This document shows, piece by piece, positions 48,494 through 60,605 of a DNA stretch of 64,000 bases. The notes beneath the pieces were generated by a model. That model saw only the letters and a program-made list of their open reading frames with translations, did no database searches and was not told the DNA's origin. Source of the stretch: Thysanoteuthis rhombus (taxonomy: Eukaryota; Mollusca; Cephalopoda; Oegopsida; Thysanoteuthidae). Within the stretch, counting starts at the first letter, position 1. Each line of letters opens with the position of its first letter. A program made the translations under genes and the position numbers. The DNA is taken from the NCBI GenBank assembly GCA_963457665.1, contig OY735222.1:34799891-34863890 (forward strand). The letters are read 5' to 3'.

Positions 48494-49900
48494 CATTATG
48501 ATTGCCGTGTTCCAATCTTCCAGGATTTTACTTCGTTTTAGGCATAAGTATAATTGAATAGCTAATTACCTAGAGATGATCTTTACAGATTTTTGAGTAG
48601 ATTGATGGTGATGTTTTTTGGTCCATGTGCTTTTTTCACTTTTTGATTGCTTGCTTCACCTCTCATAGTGTAACTGGGAAATCCTCGGACCGATTGCTCA
48701 CGTCTTGAGTATCCCGATCGTTGTTTCATAGACCTTATCTGAAGGAGTAGAGTTTGTCGTAGAATATTTGGGCACGTTTGACAACTGTCTGTTATTAGAT
48801 CTCTATTTTTTTTCAGTATGCTAGTTATTTGTTTCCATCCTGTACTCAAAGCTTGGTTTATTGCTCTGAAGCCCCGACTTTTTTCGAGAGTGGTTCCGAT
48901 GATTGCTGTCGTGTATCTTCTTCTGTCTTCTTTTCCTCTCTTTTTGATTGTTTAATTTATCTCAGTCTCTCAATTTTTCTCCTTTATTGTTGTCAGTGGC
49001 TTGAGGTTTCTGCATTTTTCCATGAGATTCCTGGTTTCATCTGAGATTTAGTTAATGGTTCATATGCTCCTTGTTTTAAATACAGTGGCGACTTCTATTA
49101 GAAAGGCTCTTATTTTGTTGTCGAGTTCGTTGATGTTGGTGTTGTTCTTCTCTTGTTCCGTAAGAATTCCATATCTATTTTTCAATTCAGGCTTGAAGGA
49201 TCAAATGAGCTCTTTTGGTACGTTTAGTGGTTGCAGTTTGGTGAGGAAAATTTTTCTGCGCTTTTGCTGGCGTTTATTTGCATTTTACATCTTACCATTC
49301 TGTGATCGCTTCCTATGTTGTCTTGATTTACGACTCGAATGTCTTTTGTCCGTAAGAATGTAGTCTATTTTGTTCTTGGTTTCGTGGTAGGGGTCCTTCA
49401 TTTCCTTGTCCGATCTGTGCGTTGAAGTCTCCCATGATAACATTAAAGTATTTTCAGGTATCTTGGAACAGGAAGTTCAAGTCATCATGGAAGTTTTCTA
49501 TTTCCTCTTGGGTTGATTATAAAAAGAGAGTGTAGACTTGGATGATATTCAGTTTGTACCTCTTGGAAAGTTGGATGCTGACGCTGGCTATGCGGTCAGA
49601 GACAGCTTTAAAGCCTACTTCGTTGTCTTCAAGGTCCTTATTGACGAAACAGCCTACTATTGAAGAGAAAGTTTTACTTTCTATTTTCTGCAGTTTGATT
49701 AGTTCTTCTCTGGGTTTTCACATTTCGCTAATGCCGATAATGTTCGATTTGATGTTCTTGACCTTATTTCCAAAATCAGTTAGACGCAAGTCAGTTGAGA
49801 GTGTTCTGACGCTGTAAGTGCTAATGTATAATGATATTCTTTCAGTGATGGTTTCTGGGTTTTGTTTGGGTTATCACTGTTGGAGAACATCACTCCTATC

Positions 49901-50078
49901 TAAGGCAAGTGACGTTGCTGGGCTTTTGGGGACTGGGGACCCAGTTGGAATAGGTGTTTTCCTGGTTAACCGTCTGGGTAGTCACCTTTGGAGCCAATCG
50001 TCCCAACCCTAAGCAAGTGATGTGGCCAGCCTTTTGGGAACAATGACTCAGCAGGAACAGCTGGTATAATTTTCATTG
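49901..50078 (-). promoter_or_regulatory. imperfect tandem repeat in the RTE 5' leader
   Basis: Two ~70-base copies start at 49901 and 50009, about 108 bases apart: TAAGGCAAGTGACGTTGCTG and TAAGCAAGTGATGTGGCCAG, both continuing C(T)TTTTGGG, GGGAC or AATGAC, CAG and GGAATAG/GGAACAG. Repeated leaders in LINEs often hold promoter activity; that role is inference. Confidence 0.55.
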
Positions 50079-50230
50079 TGCAAACCATGGGAATTGCTGG
50101 GTCATACCCAACCACGCTGACCCATGATGCGTTGGAGGGTCTAGTTGATTGGTCACTGCCGATGTCATTTAGAGTGGTCTCAGAGCTCCACCAGATCTTA
50201 GCAAGTAGGTATGGGTCTTCTCAGGGCTGT

Positions 50231-51220
<990 letters not shown>

Positions 51221-51334
51221 TGGGTAATGGTGATTGATACCAGATAATTTCAGTTCTTCTATTTTTTGGTTGTTGCTATGTTATACTTTATTGGATTAAA
51301 CTTCTTCATCATATTAATTAGAATTAATACTACT

Positions 51335-51745
51335 GAAGAAAGCACGAATCAAATTGACTACTATTATACAAACAAAAATAAATGCTCTTTGCAAAACGAT
51401 TGTCTAAAATGGAATATTGTATTCCATGCCGGAATATCAACCCAAGAGAAACTCCTAGAAGTAAACTATTGTATATGAATATCGATAATCCCTTCAAAGT
51501 AAGACTTACCAACCATATATCATCATTTAAAAACGAAATACATGGAAATTATACATCACTCCCGATATGTTACTGGAGACTGATTGATAGCAAACTGAAA
51601 CCAACAGTAAAACGGAAAACATTAAAATGAATATACATATGCCAAAATATTGAAACCCGATGTTACCTATGCCGAAATGAGAAATTTGAAATCCTCATTT
51701 TTGCCTGTAGAAAAAAACAGAACATAACTTTTCAAATGAAAAAAA
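51335..51745 (+). mobile_element. GIY-YIG endonuclease remnant of a PLE-like element
   Basis: NKCSLQNDCLKWNIVFHAGI (about 51380-51440) followed after a frameshift by DNPFKVRLTNHISSFKNE (about 51484-51537), LPICYWRLIDSKLKP and CYLCRNEKFEIL (about 51662-51697). This matches the C-terminal domain CPLxxxCLxxNIVYxA...YIGLTxxxFKxRxxNHxxSF...CxLCLxEK found with GIPMGxDPAP-type RTs. The conserved Arg (KVR) is kept; the YIG element is replaced (YMN). Same family, by inference, as the RT at 28.8-30.7 kb. Confidence 0.65.
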
Positions 51746-52077
51746 AAAAAAGAATTAGCATTGAAATGCCGGTATAGCTATCTTAAACAACAACCCAATG
51801 ATGAACATAATTATTCTAGACGTGTGGAAATGAAAAAAATTCAAAATAATCAAATCAACAACTCAGATCGAATAAAAGGGAACTTTAACATTGAGAAACA
51901 GATTTAAGTGAGGAAAAACATTCTCAGAAAGGACATATACCACAAAAATACTGATAGATCAACCACATACTGATAACAAAAAATACTTAGTCTTCCTAAT
52001 GTATAATTTATAACAACCATCAAGCATAGCATTCCTATTAGATAAAACAAAAAATGATAAGTAATGACCAACCACTA

Positions 52078-52081
<4 letters not shown>
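51746..52081. other. unassigned sequence downstream of the GIY-YIG remnant
   Basis: A run at 51740-51752. Probably the 3' part of the same element; not recognisable. Confidence 0.4.

Positions 52082-52115
<34 letters not shown>
52082..52115. repeat. (TA)n microsatellite
   Basis: Short TA run. Confidence 0.9.
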
Positions 52116-52117
<2 letters not shown>

Positions 52118-52194
52118 AAAGGAAGACCCTACCACCTAAACAAATGGACACCCCAAAAGAATGTCCAAAATAGGAATCTTAAATAAACCGAATC

Positions 52195-52240
52195 ATTTGT
52201 CTGAAGACGCCTAGACAGGGCAGAAACATAAACGTATCCG
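52195..52240 (+). other. hammerhead-like core remnant at PLE 3' end
   Basis: CTGAAGA (52201-52207) fits the CUGANGA half of a hammerhead core, a weak GCCT/AGGGC stem follows, and GAAAC at 52222-52226 fits the other half. Stem I pairing is not convincing. Lies about 450 bases after the GIY-YIG remnant, where PLE terminal ribozymes are expected. Confidence 0.35.
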
Positions 52241-52352
52241 TATAGAAAACCCTAGCTTCATTATATTTTAAGCTTTACTCCAAATCAACTTGACATTTAA
52301 TGTTGAATGTATCGAGCACTTTATGAAATAAACCAATCATACATTGGATATT

Positions 52353-53600
52353 TCATTTTGTTATATCATATTGCATTCCTAATTTATATTGCAGTATATG
52401 CATATAAATATGCAGATTGAAATGACAATTGGAGGGTGAAGAAAAAACCCTCAAGAGATAGGTGTTACATCTCAATTTTTTCATTCCGTGGGTGTATTTC
52501 GATGCATTTTGACGGTGGGGGGCAGTGATCTTTCCAAGGGAAAAATATTTACAGTGGTTCACAGGAGAAAAGGACATATGCCGTTCACCTGTTTGATACT
52601 GAAGAAGAGAACGGGAATATTTCTGTGTGGTTTGGTTGTATAGCAAGAGCAGGGGGGTGTTTGTGTCTGAGTTGATGAGAGTGACATTTGATTTGAAATG
52701 AGATGGCTCTGTGAGAGGTGAGGTTGGGGGTTATTTCCGGTCTCCCTGGGTGTTTGGTTTGTCTTAGATATGTAGGGCAGTGACAGGCTAAAACGGTCAT
52801 TCCTCAGGGAAAGTGGGTTTTGTTGTATCTATTATAGGATGGAGAGGTGATGTGTAGCATTTGATGGATAGGTGTTGGTATAAGTAGTGCGGGTTGGGAG
52901 TAAGTAGGTTGTTTTTATCTAATCTTTCTGGTTGATGGTTAGTTCATGTGTGCTTATACCTTTTTTCGAATTGGCAGTCGGTTGTTAGCCAGTACCTTGT
53001 ATGTTGGTGTTGTAATGTATTGTATATATGTGATTCTGTTTTAAAATTTAAGTATTCAAAGAGTTTACAATCTGAAAATGACCATACTTTATTGTTATTG
53101 TATTACATTGGGATTTAAGGGCTGCTTCGACGTATCTGCGTGTCTAGTGATTATTCTTGATGAGATGGGCTTGGTGGAAGTTGAAGTTGTGATTGTGTAT
53201 GTTTCTATGTTCGAACAGGGCATTTGTACTTCCATCCTAACCATGTTCCCTTATGTTTGTAGATTCTTTTTCAGAAGACGTCTCGATGTCTCTCTGACGT
53301 GGGATTTGTCACAGTCCTTGCACGGACTTACGTAGATGCCGACTGGGGGTGATGGGGTTTGTGTGGTGGTTGGTTTACGAAATCTTTGAAGATTGTGGAG
53401 ATGTTGGTGGTGATGTGTATTACCATCTTGCTCTGTTCAGAGCTGACGTTGATGGTGGTTGTGTTGGTGGATAATCTGATACGTTTGGTGGTGATGTTGT
53501 TTTTTCTCTTGTCTTACTTATTAGTTTTGTGGATCTTGTATGCTTTTCTTCTTGCTTGGCGTATGAAATGTCGTGGGTATTGAAGTGAGACGAAGGATTT
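52353..53600 (-). mobile_element. PLE GIY-YIG endonuclease fragment and 3' region
   Basis: Minus strand: GIYVSPCKDCDKSHVRETSR (about 53345-53286), in which GIY is present and YIGET has become HVRET, then after a frameshift FEHRNIHNHNFHFHQAHLIK (about 53218-53160), RRYVEAALKSQCNTI (about 53144-53100). This is the GIY-YIG domain of Penelope-type elements (GVYxxPCxDCxxxYIGETGR...LxxHxxxxxHxFxFxxAxLI). The ~700 bases downstream are C/A-rich and non-coding. Two frameshifts, one stop. A different lineage from the 51.3 kb fragment. Confidence 0.75.
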
Positions 53601-53640
53601 TTTTTTCATGTATTCTTCTTCGTGATCAAGGTATATAATT

Positions 53641-53760
53641 AAATATATATGTATGAATATATATGTACATACTTATGCATATATATGTAATTACATATGT
53701 ATATGTGATTATATACATATATTTGTGTACATATATATTTATAATTACATATATAATAGG
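53641..53760. repeat. degenerate ATATATG-rich sequence
   Basis: Interrupted TA/ATG words; no gene. Confidence 0.7.
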
Positions 53761-53891
53761 AAGTGAATTCGCTACACAAACAAGTCCATGTTTCTACCCT
53801 CTTCAGGCGAATATGATCATTTGCCTTATGCTCATGCTTTATATTACATTATATCATGCTATATTGCAAACCTGATTTGTACTATATGTAC

Positions 53892-53895
<4 letters not shown>

Positions 53896-53984
<89 letters not shown>
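53896..53984. repeat. (TA)n microsatellite at SINE-B 3' end
   Basis: TA with one ACA interruption, joining the SINE-B end directly. Confidence 0.95.
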
Positions 53985-53987
<3 letters not shown>

Positions 53988-54215
53988 GTCATCCACAGAC
54001 AGCTGTTTCGTTGTATTATAACTCTTCAGTGTGGCTCTAGACAATCTGTTATCCCATCCAGTACCGCGAGGCAGGATTGAAGCCTTCGATTCAGACCTGG
54101 AGGCCGGTATCCTACCGCTGAGCCACGGAACTGGACGGTCATTAAGGCTGGATTTAAGCGATATATTCTATTTTTGCTTAAATCCCCCATCCACCAGAGA
54201 GCTTTATTCCTATGG
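53985..54215 (-). mobile_element. SINE-B copy with leader, best preserved
   Basis: Minus strand: leader GGAATAAAGCTCTCTGGTGG (54215-54190), then A box TGGCTCAGCGGTAGGATA (about 54127-54110), B-box-like GCTTCAATCCTGCC (about 54083-54070), and a 3' part ending CTGTCTGTGGATGACACAA against (TA)n. Leader and body are shared with the 20.5 kb copy. Confidence 0.75.
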
Positions 54216-55865
54216 AAGAGCATTGCATAATGCTTACAATGAACGAGTTACCTCAAGGATAAAACCATGAAAAATGACGGATACCATCTTGTCTGTATCA
54301 TTGTACCAAACTGACAAAAATACAGACTTTTGATCTCCGAACTGAACAAATGCAGATCTATGAGAGTTTTCATGTTTAAATTTACAGGTCACTAGAGGTC
54401 AACACCACTTCTGCTCTGTCCATCCGAGGGTCAAGTTACCTTTGTACCAAGATTTGTAGTCCTAAAGCCGCAGCCGTCTCTGTTACAATTGAAAATGCTC
54501 AAATTGACCGGATCTCATATTGACTTTTAGAGATCATTGTCTCCTATCTTCCGTTCATGCCGAGGTCAAGGTATTCTGTCACACCCATTTCCAGATTGTT
54601 GAAACAGTAATTAATAAACAAAGAAATTCTTTTGCACTTGAAACTGTGAAAGGATGTTAACATGAACTTTTTAGAAAATATTGCACTCATTGTATAGTGT
54701 CTTTCAATTTATGCAAGGTGACTTCAGGGTCTTTCATGCTATTTACAATTGAGACTTATATTCCTTGGAGTTGAGGGATTTTGATTTACGCATGATATCC
54801 ATGTTTGTAAAGTATTTAATAGAAATGTATGCACTGTTTGACAAATAAAACTCATCCGTAAACCACTTGAACTCGTATCGAATACACCAAAAAAGGTGAA
54901 AGTCGGGTTTGCTTTTCAAGAAATCACTAGATTATTTATAATAAATTATATTTTGGGCTAGTTTTTAAAAGAAAAATCTAAGCTGATAAAGGTTACTGAT
55001 ATGAAAGTCAATGATCGATCATTAATGCATTCATTACGTAATTACCTTTCAAAGAGCCCACAAGATGATCATTGTTAATTCATCATATAATGTTTTCTTC
55101 CAGCGCTTCCATATAAATCTATATTAATTGGTTCTTCAATAAGAAATTGATAACCATTAGCTGTGAAGATATGGAGGAATTGCATAGCCACAATCATGTT
55201 TCATATATTTCAGCTTGTTAGTTGTATAAAGGCAGTGATAATGTTTTTATAACGATTTAATCGTGTTGTGTACACTGAGTATTAAAATATATTACTCCGA
55301 GATGGGTATCAATCGGTTGGGAAATTGGACTATTTTCATTACAATTTGATTAATTTTAGATCTTCAGCTGGCTACTTTCAGCATTTCAGATCTGGCAACT
55401 CTACAGGGACGAAAACAAACAACTCCTGACGAATACTGGAGGATGCACGACCGAAACTCTGTGAAATAATGAACAAAAAGGTATAAGAATTAATCGACTA
55501 AACCACGTATGATTAAAACATCCCGTCTAACGAATTTCAGTCAAGATAAATGTCTCTTTTATCAAAACCGGGACTTGTCAAAAATGTTCTGTATTTTAAC
55601 CTAGATATAGATTGACAGATAAGCCGAGAGACAAGAAGGTAAATAACTTGAACAAAAGCCTATTCACACCCTGACTTGTCATGCTACAGTAGTTTGGTAC
55701 TTAACTTCCCCGAGGAATGAAAAGAATGTCCTACAAAACTAACCAAACCTAAATTCCGGAAATATACAATGGCAAAGGTCTTTAAAAGATTACTGGCTGA
55801 TGGTAGGGGCGGTGACTTAAGGTGGACACGTTGAATAAGTTATGACACTCCCTTACTTTCTAACA
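54216..55865. other. unassigned sequence
   Basis: Around 54380-54590 the word GAGG(G)TCAAG recurs about 130 bases apart, a possible faint tandem repeat. Otherwise nothing recognisable. Confidence 0.45.
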
Positions 55866-55869
55866 ATAT

Positions 55870-56725
55870 ATGTTTCATCTCATATACCTTCTTTCATTAC
55901 TGTCTCCGTTCCTTTCTTTCTTCTTCTTCCTCTCTTTTCCCCAATTTTCTTTCTTTTTTTTAACCAGGTTGTTACTTTTTGCGTTACATATTTCTCTCTT
56001 GTTCTTTCTTCTCTTTAGGCATACCTTCATTTCTTTTTTTAAATTTTTTTTTATTTCTTTCATTCGACATTATTTCCTTCATATTATTTCCATTTCGTTC
56101 AATCTTTGCATTTTTCACTTTGCCTTCTCTCTTTCCTTTTTAAACCATCTTTTCTTTTAGGTCCGTCTTCTATTTGTCCCTTCACATAAATCCTATTTTT
56201 CTTTTTTTCGTTCATTTCTTTCTTTCAATCTTTACTCATTCAGTGAATCTAATGTTAGGGTATGCTATCGACTTGGGTATTGCAGTTTCATTCAAGGGAA
56301 CCTGGCGCAAAACAATCTTCTTTCAAGTTTTTGTCTTCTCTTTCTAATCTTTTTTTTTTATTATCACTTTAAATTTTCACTCTCTTTCCCCTCAATTTTA
56401 CGTAATCATATAGGGGGACATTTTGTTTTGTTTTTTCTTTTGTTTCCTTCTTTCCCTTCCTGATCTTTTAATTCAGTGTTGGATCTGCATCGATTGTCCA
56501 TTTCTTTTCTTCTCATTGGCTTTCATTCTTCATTCCATTCTTTCATTTTCGACTAAGTAATTTCATCCTCTTTCTTTTCTTCTTCTTCTTCTTCTTGTCT
56601 GTTTCTAATTCCCTTTCTCTCCAGCCATCCTTCCTCCCTGTTTTTAAATCTATCCCTTTCCCCGCCTATGTCTTCCTACCTATCTTTTCATTGTTTTCCT
56701 CTTCTTTCCCATTATCACTTGGCTT
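55870..56725. repeat. pyrimidine-rich tract (plus strand C/T)
   Basis: Mostly TTTCTTTC/TTCCTTTC-type sequence over about 850 bases with short mixed breaks near 56240-56310. Phe/Ser/Leu-rich frames here are compositional. Confidence 0.85.
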
Positions 56726-56814
56726 TTAAAAGCTTTGACAAGCCTTAATAATTTACTGACTGTTTGCAGTTCTTCTGTTGTTTACAAAACACTGAAGGTG
56801 AAAATGTAGGTTAA

Positions 56815-57425
56815 AATCATAAGATGAACAAGAGACGGGGGGTAAAGGGACTTCAGAAAAGAAAGGCGAGGTGGGTAATCGTTGGAGGATGACAAAGAGG
56901 AGAAGCAGCAGGGGGAATGGTATGGGGAGAGGAGAGAGAAAATGAGCAGCGAAGCGGAGGAGGAGGAGGGGAATCCTATCGGAGGAGAAGGAAGGAAGCA
57001 ACAAGGAGAAGGGGGGGGGGTTACTGGAATATGAGGAGAGGGAAGAGAAAAAGGATCAAGGAAATAGGGTAATGAAATCATGTGAAAGGATAGAAGGAAA
57101 AGAAAAGTTAAGAGAGAGGAAGAAAGAAAGAGAAAGAAAGAAAGAGAGAGATAAAAAGAAAGAGGAGGAAAGAAGTGTAAGAAAGAAAACAACAAAAGAT
57201 GAAAGCCAAGTGGAGATCGAGGAAGACTGAACGGAAGAAAAGACCATTTTAAAGAAAGAGCGAAATGTTAAAGATGGAGGAACTTGAGACAAATAGGAGG
57301 AGGAAGGAGAAAGTTAAGAAGTGGTGAGGAGGAGGAGAAAAGAGGAGGAGGAAAAAAGAGGAGGAGGAAAAAAGAGGAGGAGGAGGAGGAGCCCTGCACG
57401 GATTGAAGTTTAGTCCCCATCATTT
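56815..57425. repeat. purine-rich tract (plus strand A/G)
   Basis: GGAGGA/GAAAGA-type sequence, including (GGA)n near 57300-57395. Strand bias is reversed relative to the preceding tract. Confidence 0.85.
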
Positions 57426-57659
57426 CAATGAGCAAGGAGAATGACTTGGTGATGCCCATCTCCGCAGTCAAATAACACGGAGCAGGTTATACTGGGTAAC
57501 AGGGTGTCTGTTGCAGGTACGAAAATCTATATCATTGTTTACATCAGGGTGCGTCAGTGACGAAGATCTTGGGCAATGACTGGAACGGAGTATTTGGGAA
57601 TGCGGCACCGTGTTTTACGCAAGAATAACATGAACAACCTCGGTTTGAATTCAAACTTT
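57426..57659. other. mixed-composition spacer
   Basis: No recognisable feature between two purine-rich tracts. Confidence 0.5.
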
Positions 57660-58260
57660 GTTCATCGATTCCTTCAAAAAAAATGAATAATCAATTGGAT
57701 GAAATAAGAAGGATTGAAAGAACTAAAGACAACTACATTCCGAAAGAAAAAAGAGGTTTAATGTTGATGAACAGATAAGAGAGAATATAGAAGGAAAAGA
57801 TAAATTAGAATGAGTGCAGAAGAAAAAGAAAAGGAACAAAAGTGAGAGTTGAAGGAGAAAAAATAGGAATGAATATAGAATAAGATAAAATAGGAAGAAG
57901 AAAAAAGAAGAAATAGGAATACGTACATAACGAAATGAAAAAAAAAAGAATGAATGAAGAGGAAAAAACCCAAATAGAAATGAGTAAAGGAGAAGAAATA
58001 GAAGGGAAGTAGGAATGAGTATAGAAGGAGAAGGCGGGGGAGGAAGAGTATAGAAAAATAAAAAGAAATAACAATGAGTGTAGATGAAGAATAAAAAGAA
58101 GGGAGTGGCGAGGAAAAAGAAATAGGGAATAATATAGAAGAAGAAAAAGAATTACGTTGGTAACAAGAGATTGAGAAGGAAAATAGTATAGGGAAAGAGA
58201 AGTTGGACAATTGGAGTGAATTAAGAAGTAAGAAATGAAGAGAGAAACGAAGAAAAGATG
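57660..58260 (+). repeat. purine-rich degenerate minisatellite
   Basis: The word GGAATGAGTATAGAAGGAG and close variants recur about eight times (near 57808, 57867, 57915, 57948, 57977, 58011, 58072, 58126) at irregular spacing of roughly 30-60 bases. Confidence 0.65.
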
Positions 58261-58748
58261 GGAGACAAAGTGAAGGAACAAGGTCATTGTTTTTATTTCT
58301 CTTTAACTTGCTTTGTCTGTCACTATTCTAGTTTTCCTTCTCGACCGATCCAATGTGTTCAGTGTGTGAGTTTCGTGTGCTTTGCTCCCAAACATCTGCT
58401 TGAAATGAATAAAGCAGACGATGACCTATTTGATACAGTAACAGTGGCTCTTATGTTCAATGATAAACAAATCACAGGAAGTGCTCCGAAATGATGGTAG
58501 ATAGAAGATGACATTGATCGAAATAGATGTGAAATGATGAAGAACAGACAAAAAGATGAAGAAGAAGATAAAGTACAAAAAGGAGCAATGATGGAAGAGT
58601 TGGAGACGATAACTAAGAAAAAGAAGTCAGTGGAGAAAAGAAGAAAGAAGAGGAGGAAATCTCCTGGTTTCCAACTGTGTATTTAGTCTCAAGTTTTCAG
58701 AAATGAGCGCTGGAAACTTTTGAAAATATTTACCCCATATATATATGG
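58261..58748. other. unassigned; purine-rich from 58490
   Basis: A 78-codon frame at 58258-58494 has no recognisable domain. 58500-58670 is again A/G-rich. Confidence 0.45.
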
Positions 58749-58799
58749 AGAGAAAGAAAGAAAAAAAGAAAGAAAAAAAGAAAGAAAGAAAGAACGAAA
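58749..58799. repeat. (GAAA)n microsatellite
   Basis: About 12 GAAA/AAAG units. Confidence 0.9.
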
Positions 58800-59271
58800 G
58801 CATAGTCAGTAGAGTAGAGTCGCATTAAGACTGCTTCCCTGGGTATGCGATTTCGTCTACCGCACAGCGGTCATTTTCTTTAATCACTTACGTGGTCGGC
58901 TGTTCAATTTGCTATTTGGTTAATTCCAGTACCGACGAAGTATGCTTTCAAATAAATTGTCTCTACAGTTATCACTTTCTGTCGGACATGTAAGTAATAC
59001 AAAAATGTACATGCATTTTACCTTTCACGAATAAAGTGTTTTAGTGGGTAAAACTTACCTAAGAAGTAAATGATGAAAGATCCATATTTGAATTGAATGT
59101 GATGGATACGTGAATGCGAAGTTTTAAAATTCTCCATCAGAACATCCATAATGATTGGGTATGTTGCCAAAGTGTAATGATCAGCAAGGTCGACGAGAAG
59201 ACAAATCAGCGAGATTGACGCGAGACTTTCATGCATTCTATGCGAGACTGGAAGGACCCTGAGCACGAAAA
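58800..59271. other. unassigned sequence
   Basis: No recognisable feature. Confidence 0.5.
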
Positions 59272-59645
59272 CGGGTATGACAAGGTGATTGCAGATCACC
59301 CAAACTTTTCACAGCCTGCCCCGAGATGATTTTTAAAATTATAGATTGGGCGAATAAGGGAATCTGATTAAACAGCAACTACTTAAGTAACGTCTTAATT
59401 GCTGACAACGTTTTCTTTTTTGCCGAATCTTCAAATGATCTTCAAATGATGCCTGATGAACTGAATAAAGAAAGCAAGATTGTGGGGCTTCACTTGAACT
59501 TCTGTAAAATAAATGTTATGTACTGCCAACATGTTGTCTTCAGAGACACAACGATCAAAATAAAAAATCCAGACATGAAGAAAGTAGACCACTACATCTA
59601 CCTGAGACAGGACGGTCAGGAATTCTGTCCATCAAGAAATCAGGC
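59272..59645 (+). mobile_element. RTE LINE RT fragment
   Basis: QGDCRSPKLFTACPEMIFKI (about 59287), YLSNVLIADNVFFFAES (about 59381, the FADD box is IADN, one catalytic Asp lost), then 59446-59706 open: PDELNKESKIVGLHLNFCK and KKVDHYIYLRQDGQEF. Covers RT motifs B to D only, truncated at both ends. Confidence 0.8.
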
Positions 59646-60021
59646 CCCGGAAAAGTGCCCATCACGAACTGATCTCGGAAGAAAAGAGCCCATCACGAAT
59701 TCGTAAAGGTGGGGAAACTGCTCAACATGTATGATTTGCCCTACCGGGAAAATTCATACCGTTTTATTAGATGTTTTAGTCCGACTTATTGCTGTTTTCC
59801 TTTCATGAAGTCTCTTATTTCTTTTTATTTTTGATTGATAAATTTGTTTTTCTTTTTTTTTTTCTTTTTTTTTACATTGAAAACTTTTGACACAACTTAA
59901 CCAGGGTGGTCCCGATTGGAATTCTGAGTGTGAAATAAAAAGAAATTAGTAAAGCAAAACTATTTTTTAAATCTTTAACTTCAGTATATCTCTGAATTTT
60001 TGAGATGAGGTATTATTATTA
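59646..60021. other. unassigned sequence
   Basis: CCATCACGAA(T/C)T is repeated three times near 59627-59700; T run at 59850-59875. No gene. Confidence 0.5.
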
Positions 60022-60259
60022 TTTCTATTGATATTCGGACCATCCTCATCTTGGTTGTTTTTTATACAACGTTTCGGCCGTTGCACTCTACGGCCTTCGT
60101 CAGGTATCATCAATATACCTCCGTCGGATAAATAAAGGGTTCGGTTCGTTACTTCCCCACATCTACCAGATGATACCTGACGAAGGCCGTAGAGTGCAAC
60201 GGCCGAAACGTTGTATGAAAAACAACCAAGATGAGGATGGTCCGAATATCAATAGAAAT
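60022..60259. repeat. near-perfect inverted repeat carrying hammerhead-like motif
   Basis: Arms 60022-60111 and 60169-60259 are reverse complements over 90 bases with one mismatch seen (TATAAA versus TATGAA); the spacer is 57 bases. In the right arm, plus strand: CTGACGA at 60177-60183 (CUGANGA core half), a 6-bp stem GGCCGT/ACGGCC (60185-60190 and 60199-60204) with loop AGAGTGCA, then GAAAC (60205-60209), a palindromic ACGT (60208-60211), UU, and GTAT (60213-60216) able to pair with ATAC (60173-60176). This is the layout of a short-stem-III hammerhead ribozyme, as known in Penelope-like and related elements, with one departure: an extra A at 60184 between core and stem II. The left arm carries the same motif on the minus strand. 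Confidence 0.7.
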
Positions 60260-60544
60260 AAATCTTCAATTTCAATCGATAATTATGCTATGTCTCTATT
60301 TACTCTTTTCCTCTTTCACAATTCCTTTTGTTTTCCATTTTGGAAATGAAGATTGTTTCAAACCAAAATTATGGCTTCTTAATCTCTTGTAAAAAATGAG
60401 AAAAATTCATAACGACGTGCAGTTTTGTTAAATTTCAGTTCAATTTTCTTGGAAAAGGAAAAAGTCATTTTGCAGCAGAACATAGTATAAAGTTGTGGAC
60501 AAGACAGATCGCAATTTTTGCTGAAAACAAACCACCTAAGACTA

Positions 60545-60605
60545 CTATTTCTTCCCACGTTAAGCCCGACCTTGTGTCACATATTGCTGTGGTGGGACAG
60601 TGATT
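60545..60605 (+). repeat. dispersed repeat, partner at 1.68 kb
   Basis: CACGTTAAGCCCGACCTTGT and GCTGTGGTGGGACAG match the minus strand of 1680-1760. Confidence 0.55.

Larger units (their letters stand above)
47320..50230 (-). mobile_element. most complete RTE LINE: leader, APE endonuclease, RT, C-terminus
   Basis: Minus-strand order: leader with tandem repeats (50230-49880); APE-type endonuclease with SNIIGISEM (about 49735), FKAVSDRIASVSIQLSK and the catalytic block VIMGDFNAQIG (about 49440-49410); RT with KAHGPKNITINLLKN (about 48630), FTKI.TN block (about 48380), QPRDHAGF (about 48330), then MRQLVQTYTGRMKEFKKRGE and HRFADDIALFAENLHDLQLM (48036-47900, FADD intact), KVDHYIYLRLRISMKSSIKE, and a decayed C-terminus to about 47325. 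A TA tract (48413-48491) interrupts the fingers region. Many stops and frameshifts. About 2.9 kb, near the usual RTE size. The (TGA)n tail is reduced to ATGATGAT near 47310-47325. Confidence 0.85.

Noticed and set aside
55870-58290. Phe/Ser/Leu-rich frames that look like membrane proteins
   Set aside because: Pure products of C/T-rich strand composition; no conserved motif.
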